Part shown: positions 1-8,141 of the stretch, piece after piece
Position numbering within the stretch: the first letter of the stretch is position 1
Layout: the number at the start of each line of letters is the position of its first letter
Origin: Coemansia sp. RSA 1804
Lineage: Eukaryota; Kickxellomycota; Kickxellomycetes; Kickxellales; Kickxellaceae
DNA: 15,597 bases
Assembly: GCA_027578815.1 (NCBI GenBank)
Contig: JANBTH010000521.1
Location: 1 to 15,597 of the forward strand
Direction: 5' to 3'
The notes under the pieces: model-generated
The model's database searches: none
Seen by the model: the letters and a program-made list of their open reading frames with translations, nothing else
Told to the model about the DNA's origin: nothing
Position numbers and translations under genes: made by a program

Positions 1-581
1 AACGTCATTCTACTGGTAAGTGTCGGACATTCGCGTAATAACAACTGTTATTGATAATACGTTTGCTGTTGCTGTGGACTTTGGATACATCATGTTGTAT
101 TTCCGCTTCTTGTTGTGCTTTGACTTGCTCGATATCTGCTTTTTTAATAATGCTTTTTGAGAAGGTTACTATTGTTATTGCAGTTCTTTTTCCGAGTTTA
201 TATTAAAAGCACATCAGATTGTCTGTTTGCTCGTTTTTTGTCTTTGGTTTTTTTCTGGGCCGCACTAAACACCATCCATCTCTTTGTTCTTTTCGCTTCT
301 ATTATTCTCATTGCTTCTCCTGGGCCTTGTCTTGGTATTTAAATTTATCGTGAGGGGAACAATAGCGACGTCGTGGAGTTTGTACCCGTGCGCTGGGTTT
401 ATTTTGTGTATTGAACAAGCGAGAAAGGAATAAAAGTGTGAAGGACATTGTTGCAATTCCAAGTTCGTGTTCACTTGTCTGTGTAAGTTTTCTTTGCGGT
501 TCTTTTTTGGACATTCTTGTTTGTCCACACTCTTTTGCTGCGTTATTGTACAAGCCCCATTCCCGATTCATTCATTTATTC

Positions 582-640
582 ATGTGTGTGTGCGTGAGTG
601 CGTGCGTGAGCGAACAAGTATGTGCGTGTGTGTTTGTTGG
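582..640. repeat. Imperfect TG/CG dinucleotide tract
   Basis: The plus strand here is a run of TG units mixed with TGCG and TGAG units, interrupted by a short non-repeat stretch around 610-620. It is a simple-sequence tract of alternating purine and pyrimidine in the presumed promoter or leader region of the HMG-box gene. No function is assigned. Such tracts vary in length between strains and produce the Cys/Val-rich spurious translations seen here. Confidence 0.6.
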
Positions 641-2003
641 AGACATGTCCAGTTTTTTTTCCCACATCTCCTTTTTTCCTTTGATCATCACTGCCTTCTG
701 CCATCTGTTGGTCTACAGCAGAGATCATTACACTCAAATATTTGGCTGCATGCTCTCTTTTCTCCTTACTGGGAGTTCTGCAGTTGGCCATTCGCTATGT
801 CTACGGAGAACATTAAAAAGGCCAATGCTGTGGTCTGTTCTGGTGTGGTCTGTTTTTCTGCTTATAAAGCTCCTTATCACGCAATTATCGTGTTCAACGG
901 CTCTATATCTGCGTGCAATATACCAACAGCTCAGCAAGAGGTTTGATGATGTCAGCCTTGCGGAGATATGCTTTCTTTTGCCGCTTGCGCCTGGGGACGC
1001 AGGATATATTGGATACACTGAGCACATCGACGCACCCAATTTATTTTGCGCTCCGAGTGCCAGCAGACCTTGCATGGGAGGGGGTATTGTATGTGGGGTG
1101 TTTTGCGTAGATGGGTGCTTACGACATATTAACAGGGTGAAATCTGCCAATGTGCATATGCGCTTATTGTGCAAGAGAGTGGTTTGCTTTGACACACTGT
1201 TACTACTGAGAGACAAGGGCCCTGCTACTCTTCTGCCTTCCTAGTTTTTGCTGCATTAATTTTCTTGAGCGGGCGCTTCTATTTATACATGTTATCTAGA
1301 ATGTTGCTGTCTGAGAGACCCGATGCAGTGTGCAGAAAGACATTTAGAAGTCTGAGCAAAGCAACTGGAGAGTAAGGAAAGGAAAGGAAGGTCTATCTTT
1401 TTTTGCCACTAGCTGCAATTTTACTCGTTTTCTTTCCTTCTTGTTCATTCATCTTGGCTTTTGCTTACCCAGCCTCTTTTTCTTGCTCACTCCCCCATCT
1501 CAATTATGCAACCTTTGTTGCTGTGCATGATGTGCAGTGGTGTTTGCCTGTGTCCTTTTTTTCATTTTTCCATTGCATTTAGTCCCTGGCCTGGCCTTTT
1601 TCGCCAACTCTTCCCATTCTTTCATCCTTAACCAAGTGTGTCTATCCGTCAAAAGCAGGCAGCTATGTCTAGTGGAGTGTAGATTTTGAGAGATGAGTAA
1701 GATGTTTTATCGCATGTTCATATTATATTCTTCTCAAATTTGTTTTGTATAAAGTGTATATTATTTAGCTTGGAATTTGGTGCTTCCAAATCTTTCCTCT
1801 TTTATTCCTTCTTTTTCATTCTTCCTTTTTACCCTTTTCTCTCCTTCAAACCAAAAACAGCAAACCAGATAGTGTTGACATTGTAGCAGACTCTCCCACT
1901 TTATGCATCTCAGCACCCGTATTTACTTTTTTATTTCTGATTTCCTCTGCTCCTTTTGTATTTATAAGCCAGATATCTGACGATTTGTTACCTGTAACCT
2001 CGT

Positions 2004-2047
2004 TACTAACTTGTATAGCTATTTTAATATTGTTTACCACTTGATAG
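2004..2047 (+). promoter_or_regulatory. Candidate 3' end of a leader intron (branch site plus acceptor)
   Basis: A perfect yeast-type branch site, TACTAAC, lies at 2004-2010. It is followed by AG dinucleotides at 2017-2018 and, at a better distance (about 38 nt), at 2046-2047 in a GATAG context. Another possible acceptor, CGCAG, is at 2135-2139, just before the HMG start codon at 2175. Together these suggest an intron in the 5' leader of the HMG-box gene. The donor is unknown; a GTAAGA at 1696-1701 is one option. This is inference from motifs only. Confidence 0.3.
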
Positions 2048-2174
2048 GTGCTTCATTATACCTTTACAACCTAAATTATCGGTGTCCTGTTTTTGTGGAC
2101 AAGCATTGTTCTCTGCCACTTATTATTATTCATTCGCAGGATAGCCAATAACCCTAAGTTGCTGAACTGATCTG

Positions 2175-4490
2175 ATGGAGCAAGGCCACGAATTCTTTTC
2201 AAACACAGTCTATCCATCATCCAGCATTCAGCATTATCAGAAGAAACAGCCACCCTCTCATTTTGTATCCACCCCTGCCATGAGCCATACAGCCAGCAAT
2301 TTGTCTCCAGCACAATCACCTAGTAGCGCCGAAACAATCTCATCTGCTGTGACACCAGCAACAAACACCGTCGATACCAGTTCAGTACTTGGAAACAACA
2401 ACAGCTCTCACCAGCACTCAAATCCCAGCCTATCGTCTGCTCAGCATCATCACCAGCATAGCCAACAAAACATCAACTGCAACGATAGCACTGGCTACGC
2501 ACAGCCACAACATTCACAGCAGCATTCGCAGCATCCCCAATCTTCTGCGTTCTCATCAGGCAGCTACCAGCAGCACCAATACCAGAGTTCTTCCCAGAGC
2601 CACGCTTCATCCACGACGCAGTACGCGTCGCATGACAGTCAGCCAGCCTTAGCACCCTTGCAATTTGGAAATCTGAACAACGTCATTGGCCAACAACGCC
2701 CAGCCACAGGCTTTGCATACGAATTTGATCCAAACGACAGTAACTGCCGAAACATGTATCCCACCAGCGAGATTGATCCTGCCAACGCTGGCGCACAATC
2801 AATGCCCCAGCAGCTTACCACAAACGGCTACATCCGTCATGGCGGGGGAATAACCGTGGGCGGAGCACAGCACCACCAGCAGCCCTTGGACATGACCGGT
2901 GCAAGCCTCCCTCTGCCTGTAGACATTGGCGGCGACCAGGTTGCTCAGACACAGCACCAGCAGACGCCCTCGCATATGCACATGCAGCAGGCACACCAGC
3001 AGGCGGCAATGCACGCATCAAACCCACAGTCGCCGTTTGGGAGCTCGCCTGTTGGCAGCCAGCCCATATTCTCGTCGCTAAACTTTTCGAGCTCACAGAT
3101 GCCAGAGTACGACTCGTACGGCCGCCAGCCAAAGTCCCGCTCCAACCGGGTGACAAAGCCAAAGCGCACTCCTCGTCCGCCAAACGCCTTTATCCTGTAT
3201 CGCAAGGCAAAGCAGGCAGAGGTTATCCGTGACAACCCAGGCGTGTCGAACAAGGACGTTTCATGCATCATTGGACAGATGTGGAAGGGCGAGGATCCTA
3301 CGGTGCAGGACAAATACCGCGAGCAGGCTGAGATGGAAAAGAAGAAGCACAAGGAGATGCATCCAAACTACAAGTACCAGCCGCGCAAGCCAAAGAACAA
3401 GCGACTGCTCCAAGAGGCGCAGGCCGTCGGCTCTGCTTCTGGCGTCAACGGCTCACTTGTGCATGGATCTGCGGCGGCAGCAGTTGCAGCAGCAGTTGTT
3501 GCTTCGGCGCCTGGACAGGACAGTGCATTTGGAAACGGTGTTGCTGGGGGAATTCCGTCTGTCTTGAAAGACCCGACCACTCCCATTCCTGGCACGGGGT
3601 TCCAGCCGTACTCAAAGTACCATCTGATGATGCAGCCTGGACACGGACAGCTTTCACAGCACTCTGCACAGTCGCAGCAGCAGCAGCAGACGCCGCACCA
3701 GCATCAGCAGCACCAGCAGCCACCCCACTCACATACCCCGCTGTCGCAGCAGCAGCAGATTCAAAGGAGCAGCGATTACTACTATCGTGGGTCCGGCGCC
3801 CTCGGCGACCACCACCACCACCAACAGCAGCATTCGCATTCGAACGGCGGGTTTGTCGGGGTTCCTCCACAGCTTGACATCAAGCCTGGGTTTGTCAACG
3901 GCATCGCAGCTGCTACCTACTGGACGCCAGCCACTCCTAGCGACGCAGCCTTTTCTAACACCATGCCCTCGGGAAATGTCTTCCACGGCAGCGATCAGTC
4001 GGCCGCTGCTGCCGCCGCCGCCGCCGCTGCAGCAAACATTCGGCCATTTGACTCGGTAGTTCCCCAGCACGATACGAATCCGGCTGTATCGGCAGGACAT
4101 GCAATGGGCGCGTCTTCGGCGTCCATGTTCCATCCGTTTGACCATCAGCAGCGGCAGTCCCAGCATCACCATCAGCAGCAGCAGCAGCAGCACGACGCTC
4201 ACGGACATGCGGATTATCAGAGTGGCCAGCAAACATACCACCACCAGCAACAGCATAACCACAGTCAGCAGCACCAACACCAGCAGCAGCAGCAACAGCA
4301 GCAACAACAAGGAGGGGGCGCTGCACATTCAGCCTCAATGCTGGGTGGATATGTGAATGGCGCCCAGGCATCGTACCACCACTCGCAGCAGGGCATGGAG
4401 GGTCTGGACGGATCATCGGTAGCAGCGACCGACTCACAAGGCCTTGGTCTGCTCTCGCCGCCTGCTGTTGCCTGGTCCACAAACATGTAA
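2175..4490 (+). CDS. HMG-box transcription factor (MATA_HMG/SOX-like), Gln/His-rich
   Basis: Intronless 771-residue protein. The start ATG at 2175 is preceded by an in-frame TGA at 2163, which fixes it as the first ATG of this exon. One recognisable domain is present: an HMG box at about residues 334-402. It opens with RPPNAFILYRK, contains SCIIGQMWKGE, and ends with KKKHKEMHPNYKYQPRKPK. The PPNAF, IIGxxW and PNYKYxPR motifs are typical of sequence-specific fungal HMG proteins such as Ste11, Rox1/Rfg1 and the mating-type HMG factors, which bend DNA and act in the nucleus. Lys/Arg-rich flanks at residues 318-333 and 402-410 could serve as nuclear import signals. The rest is low complexity: Gln/His/Ser-rich residues 1-310, an 11-residue Ala run at 610-620, several Gln/His tracts, and a 10-Gln run at 703-712. 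The family is confident. Whether it controls mating, stress or development cannot be told from sequence. Confidence 0.9.
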   Translation: MEQGHEFFSNTVYPSSSIQHYQKKQPPSHFVSTPAMSHTASNLSPAQSPSSAETISSAVTPATNTVDTSSVLGNNNSSHQHSNPSLSSAQHHHQHSQQNINCNDSTGYAQPQHSQQHSQHPQSSAFSSGSYQQHQYQSSSQSHASSTTQYASHDSQPALAPLQFGNLNNVIGQQRPATGFAYEFDPNDSNCRNMYPTSEIDPANAGAQSMPQQLTTNGYIRHGGGITVGGAQHHQQPLDMTGASLPLPVDIGGDQVAQTQHQQTPSHMHMQQAHQQAAMHASNPQSPFGSSPVGSQPIFSSLNFSSSQMPEYDSYGRQPKSRSNRVTKPKRTPRPPNAFILYRKAKQAEVIRDNPGVSNKDVSCIIGQMWKGEDPTVQDKYREQAEMEKKKHKEMHPNYKYQPRKPKNKRLLQEAQAVGSASGVNGSLVHGSAAAAVAAAVVASAPGQDSAFGNGVAGGIPSVLKDPTTPIPGTGFQPYSKYHLMMQPGHGQLSQHSAQSQQQQQTPHQHQQHQQPPHSHTPLSQQQQIQRSSDYYYRGSGALGDHHHHQQQHSHSNGGFVGVPPQLDIKPGFVNGIAAATYWTPATPSDAAFSNTMPSGNVFHGSDQSAAAAAAAAAAANIRPFDSVVPQHDTNPAVSAGHAMGASSASMFHPFDHQQRQSQHHHQQQQQQHDAHGHADYQSGQQTYHHQQQHNHSQQHQHQQQQQQQQQQGGGAAHSASMLGGYVNGAQASYHHSQQGMEGLDGSSVAATDSQGLGLLSPPAVAWSTNM
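3675..3689 (+). repeat. CAG(5) microsatellite in the HMG-box gene
   Basis: Five perfect CAG units encode glutamines in a Gln/His-rich segment C-terminal to the HMG box. The run continues on both sides as mixed CAG/CAC/CAT codons up to about 3770. Confidence 0.85.
4002..4034 (+). repeat. GCN(11) tract encoding polyalanine
   Basis: Eleven consecutive alanine codons (GCC, GCT, GCA mixed) encode residues 610-620 of the HMG-box protein. The mixed codons make slippage less likely than in a pure repeat, so the Ala run may be kept by selection on the protein. Confidence 0.85.
4165..4310 (+). repeat. CAG/CAA-rich polyglutamine region
   Basis: Two Gln runs are separated by a His/Gln-rich spacer. The first lies near 4171-4190. 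The second is ten consecutive CAG/CAA codons at 4281-4310 (residues 703-712), followed at once by a Gly run. It forms the C-terminal low-complexity part of the HMG-box factor, a composition common in activation or condensate-forming regions. Confidence 0.85.
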
Positions 4491-4925
4491 ACGCGCGTAC
4501 AATTGAGGCGTATCTGCTTGCCTGTCTGTTTTGTTTTGTTTTGATCTGTTTTGTTTTTGCTGAGACAAAAGCAATAATTTTTTTGCGCTTACCAAACACT
4601 TGGTTTCATCTTATTTTTTTTATCTCTTTGCACTTGTACAGAGAACAAGCTTTTTTCCATTCATTTTCTTCTTTCTTTTGTTTTCAATTTCCTTTTTTTA
4701 TTTTTCTCTCTACAATCGATGTTTTGCATTCCTCTGCTTTCTGGACTTTAATTTTCTCGCCTGTGGAAAGAGGTGGAGGTGTGGTTAGGTTTTTACTTGT
4801 TAAAGATGGTTGGATTTTTGGATTTATAACTTATTTCATCGCCCATCTGCACTCCTCCCAATATGGACACTACCGATACTACTAATACTAATACTATGCT
4901 GGTGTTATGATAAATGCGGCGAGGT
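4491..4925. other. Convergent intergenic region: 3' UTRs of the HMG-box gene and GCN5
   Basis: 435 nt between two stop codons that face each other. The plus strand is rich in TTTTG and TTTTC blocks, consistent with the 3' UTR of the HMG-box gene. No gene is supported here. The short distance means the two transcripts could overlap at their 3' ends. Confidence 0.6.
4697..4702 (-). terminator. Possible AATAAA poly(A) signal for GCN5
   Basis: On the minus strand this hexamer reads AATAAA, about 225 nt past the GCN5 stop codon. The surrounding AT-rich composition makes a chance match possible. Confidence 0.25.
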
Positions 4926-7845
4926 CTATTCAGAGCGGGACTTCCACTCCCTCACCTTTTCGTCAAAGAACTTTTCGAGCTTGTTGGCGCAGGACCAATA
5001 CCGGGTGCCCTCGCCGTTGTAGTTTCTCGCATTGTCAAAGATCTTGCGCACGTCGTCAACAAAGGAGTCGAGAGTCGCGTACTTGTTGTCCTCGACGTTG
5101 GCTTCGAGGTTCGCCAGATCCATGGGCTCCTTGATCACCACGTGGTAGTCGGGGACTTCCTGCGGATCAACTGGTTTGCGGAACGGCCAGGATGACGCGT
5201 GCACCACCATCTCGCCCACCAGGTTCACTTGCCACGTGTTGAGTTTGCTGCGCGCTAGCTTCCGACTCTGCTCGTCCATCTCGGGCGTCCAGCCCGATTC
5301 CACTACATGGCTGCGGATACGTTGGTATTAGGTGTGCGGGGGGGGGGGGGGTTGCAGAGGTATCACCGGTTAGTTCATGGAAGTAGCTTTTTTTTGTTAA
5401 TGGAAATCCGTGTATTTTGTCTCTCTCACATCTTTGACGAGTTTTCCGTTTGCTGAAGCAAAAAATGCTCAAGTAAAACGGAAACCCGAGACGCACATTT
5501 ATGAAGAAGAAGAGCGTATTTTCTGGTGTTTGTTTAGTTGCTGTCTCTCACAAGCATGGGTTGATAAAAGAAGCCCGGACATTGAGCAAGGAAGAGGGCA
5601 GGAGAACGAAAAGGAACAATGGCGGGTGAGGAATTTACGAGAATGAGAAAAGGAAATTGGCTCATTCACTGCATGTATGCCAGTTGTAGAGCATTTAGCA
5701 TATGCAAGCCATGTTTGCCTTTATTTGAGCAACATATTCCACCCAAAACAAAACAAAAACAAAACAAAATGTACAGATGGAGATGGCGTGTTACATTACC
5801 TATTCCTGGAATAGAAAAGGGGTCGATGTGTGTCAGGGAACGATCTTCTTTGAACGACTTTAGGCCGGGATAGACAACCTGCGACTTTGTTCTGGCACGG
5901 ATCTTTTTCAAGACTGCCTACATGATATGCAAACGTAAAAAAATAAATAAAATGAAATGAAATGGGAAAATATACAAGCAAATTATGTTAGCACCCATCT
6001 ATCTTTTCTACTATTGTGTAATTGTAAATGAAAAGAGGGAGAAATGCCCACTCGTCCCCCCTTCCAGTTCATAAATGCTTTTTTCTTTTTTTTTTTTTTA
6101 TCGGGAGGTTTAGGCTGATTATGTGCCCTACATGATGCATGCTTACATTCACACCACTATATCATCTTGGCGAAAGGAGGAGAATAGAACAAGGAGGATT
6201 ACATTGAGTTTGAATATTGAGAGCAACGTAGTAACGGCTGTCGCAAAGGGGAAGGGAAAAGCGTATTTTATTCTAGCAAATGGACCCCGTGCTGGTCGGA
6301 AGATATTCTGTATTTTGAATCGCACCATTGAACAAGAGACTCGGCAGCGAGTAAGCAGTATGTTTTAATTGCAGCCGACTGTTTCTTTTTAGAGCTTTTG
6401 GCTTCAAATTGGATCCGATGGAAGCGCAGGGGGTTAGATGGGGGTAGAAAAAAGGAGGGTCCCACATGTCTCCCGCACATGCAACAGATAGACCTTTATA
6501 CATGAACGGAAGAAAGGAAGAGGTATCGGACAAGGCGCAAGCCATGCATCAGGCAAGTGGTAGTGGGTGGGATGGGTACATTGTAGTAGGTACAAAACAA
6601 ACAGAGGTACTACTTTTGCTAGGATTCTGCTTGCTTGTTTGTTTGTTTGTTTATTTGACTGTCTGTTGGTTTCGGTGAACCCTAAAAGACAAAACAAAAC
6701 AAGACGTAAAAGGCATTCGGGAAACCTGCCCAGCCCTGCATATGAGGCATAGAAAAAGAATAACAGACAAGTACCAAACAACAATGCCAATGGGGGGGGG
6801 GAATAGAGCAAAACAGGGGGGGAGAAATGTTCCTCGTATGATATATATACTTTACCTCGCGTTGGGCTGCTAGAATCTCCTTGACCCGCAGGTACTCGAC
6901 CTTGCCAACCATCGAGCACTATTAAAATGAGCGTTTGAAAGCGTTTTTAAGAGAGAAAGGAAACACATATGCGGCTTAGTTGTATCGCATCCATTTGATC
7001 TGGTTGAAATGTGACATGTTTGGATCCTGAATAAGTTACGTACCTGCATTAGTGTGCCGCCCTCGTAGTCCTTGATGTAGCCCATCCATAACCGCTTGTC
7101 AAGCGTAATGTCCTTTGTGAATCCCTACAATGGCGAGTGAAGGAAAAGAAGGTGAGTAGGCGGGTGGTAGAAACAAATGCAGAATACAAGCCGCCGCATA
7201 AGAGAACAGAAAACTTGCCTGCTTTTGAAAGTAGCCCGTGGCATAGTTGTCAGCGTAGGTCAGGAAATGGCGAGCCAGCGTGTTGGCGGAGATATAGTCC
7301 TTGAGGTTATTCATAAGGAAGGAGCCGTAGCCCTTGACCTGCTCGGAGGAGGAGACGGCGCAGAAGACGATTTCGGCAAACTGGCGCTGCTCAAAGAGTC
7401 TAAACGTGATGCCGCCCACAACGTGGCCGTTCGCCTTGACGATGGCCAGACTGGAGTGGTTGCGGTCGTAGACCAGGCGGGCAATGTACTCCTTGGGCAT
7501 CTTGGGCAGCTGGCGCTGGAAGATGTTTTTGAGCTCGGTCAGGCGGCGCATCGACTCGTCGGTCGTGTCGTTGTAGACCACCTCGAACCGGATCAGGCCC
7601 TGCTGCTGCTCCACGGCAGCCGTCTTCTCGCTCGGCTGAGTGGCCGCGGACTCGTCGTCCTTGTCTCCTCCCGCTTCCTCGTCCTTGGCGTTGCTTTCGG
7701 TGTCGTCATCGTCGATCTCACCGTCGTCCACGGACTCGCTGCGAAACCGCTTGCGCCCGCCGCCGCCCTGTGCCGACTCGCCGTCGTTGTGTGTCTCGCG
7801 CTGCGCGTTCTGGCGCGACTCGTACTTTTCGCCGTACGTGCTCAT
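4926..7845 (-). CDS. Gcn5 histone acetyltransferase (GNAT + bromodomain), five exons
   Basis: Acetyl-CoA-dependent lysine acetyltransferase, the catalytic subunit of SAGA/ADA complexes, acting on histone H3 in the nucleus. Exons on the minus strand: 7845-7219, 7124-7044, 6918-6856, 5917-5800 and 5302-4926. Joined they give 1266 nt, or 421 residues, close to yeast Gcn5 (439). Residues 1-80 are acidic and low complexity. The GNAT domain spans about 83-245, with the PKMPKEYIARLVYDR block, catalytic Glu158 in FAEIVFCA, and acetyl-CoA loop QVKGYG at 169-174. The bromodomain covers about 315-415, with the WPF shelf at 335-337, PDY at 347-349 and the acetyl-lysine-binding Asn392 in NYNGE. The start at 7845 is the first ATG. 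Introns are 94, 125, 938 and 497 nt; the first has a GC donor. Each junction keeps alignment with the known Gcn5 sequence without gaps, for example FQKQ/GFTKD and LMQ/CSM. It is the only multi-intron gene in the window. Confidence 0.95.
5303..5799 (-). other. GCN5 intron 4 (497 nt)
   Basis: Phase-1 intron between the SIPGI and ESGWTPEMD coding segments. The donor reads GGTAATG and the acceptor ATGTAG on the minus strand. A 14-nt homopolymer (G on plus, C on the coding strand, 5338-5351) sits about 34 nt before the acceptor, followed by CTAATACCAAC, a plausible branch region. No gene is seen inside. Confidence 0.85.
5338..5351. repeat. G(14)/C(14) homopolymer in GCN5 intron 4
   Basis: Fourteen consecutive G on the plus strand. 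On the coding strand it forms a C tract in the polypyrimidine region of intron 4. Run length may be unreliable because such homopolymers are error-prone in sequencing. Confidence 0.85.
5918..6855 (-). other. GCN5 intron 3 (938 nt)
   Basis: Phase-0 intron joining ILAAQRE to AVLKKIRARTK. The donor reads GAG/GTAAAG and the acceptor ATCATGTAG/GCA on the minus strand. It is seven to ten times longer than introns 1 and 2. It contains G runs on the plus strand at 6792-6801 and 6816-6822, a long T run near 6080-6100, a GTTT tandem near 6637-6652, and a second acceptor-like copy of ATCATGTAGG at 6137-6128. An open frame on the plus strand (ATG 6132 to 6368) encodes 78 residues that match nothing I recognise. 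No snoRNA with clear paired C and D boxes was found by eye. Confidence 0.8.
7125..7218 (-). other. GCN5 intron 1, GC-AG type (94 nt)
   Basis: On the minus strand the exon ends in CAG and the intron begins GCAAGT. It ends CATTGTAG before GGATTCAC. Splicing here joins GYFQKQ to GFTKDITLDK, exactly as in the conserved Gcn5 family. The nearest GT, four bases further in, would shift the frame and destroy the next exon. CAG/GCAAGT is the known consensus of the minor GC-AG donor class. A pyrimidine-rich stretch precedes the acceptor. Confidence 0.85.
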
Positions 7846-8141
7846 CGGACAGAAATATAAGAAATGGCGATGCTGTGCAGAATACAGGCAGTACTGGTAC
7901 AGATAATAGAGACGAAAGTAGAAGTAAAGTGAAAATAAAGCACACTCCAGTTCCTGCTTTTACCAGGTATTTTTTAATTCGTTTCGTCTTTATCGCCGGA
8001 TCGCGCGTTAGCTTGGCCCGGAAAGCCGGTACCGAGCGCGCGGTGTGTAATGGGGACACGTCACGTGAATGCCTGTGCTTATTTGAACTTCTAATCAAGC
8101 GTCAAAGGAGAAACAACAACAGCAGCAACAACAGTGGCCAG
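7846..8141 (-). promoter_or_regulatory. GCN5 promoter region and importin 3' end
   Basis: 296 nt between the importin stop codon and the GCN5 start codon, both on the minus strand. It must hold the importin terminator and the GCN5 promoter. A palindromic CACGTG (E-box) is at 8062-8067 inside a CACGTCACGTG context, about 217 nt before the GCN5 ATG. No clear TATA box is seen. Confidence 0.5.
8062..8067. promoter_or_regulatory. CACGTG E-box upstream of GCN5
   Basis: Perfect palindromic E-box, the class bound by bHLH factors such as Cbf1, Pho4 or USF. It overlaps ACGTCA, a CRE/ATF-like half site, immediately 5' on the plus strand. The position, about 217 nt upstream of the GCN5 start in a short intergenic gap, makes it a reasonable regulatory candidate. 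A six-base match can also occur by chance. Confidence 0.4.

Larger units (their letters stand above)
1..2174. other. Upstream non-coding region of the HMG-box gene
   Basis: About 2.2 kb with no convincing gene. It is T-rich and pyrimidine-rich on the plus strand, with a TG/CG dinucleotide-like tract near 582-640 and many C/T blocks, as in fungal promoters and long leaders. Open frames exist on both strands (longest from an ATG at 582 to 1244, 220 codons), but they overlap each other, are rich in Cys, Ser and Phe, and match no family I recognise. A GTAAGT donor-like hexamer sits at 16-21, so the first 15 bases could be the end of an exon of a gene to the left or of a leader exon. An isolated TATAAAG is at 1748-1754. 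The region most likely holds the promoter and 5' leader of the gene at 2175. Confidence 0.5.

Noticed and set aside
1..21. GTAAGT after the first 15 bases as the end of an exon
   Set aside because: Only five codons precede it in the window, so neither reading frame nor gene identity can be tested. Mentioned in the upstream-region entry, not annotated as a CDS.
4099..4599. Alternative-frame ORFs across the CAG-rich part of the HMG gene
   Set aside because: CAG repeats are open in all frames (Gln, Ser, Ala) and on the opposite strand (Leu, Cys, Ala), giving long low-complexity shadows.
6123..6368. Plus-strand small ORF within GCN5 intron 3
   Set aside because: The longest form begins with GTG; from the first ATG (6132) it is 78 codons. 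No recognisable domain, leader or promoter layout, so chance is the simplest explanation.
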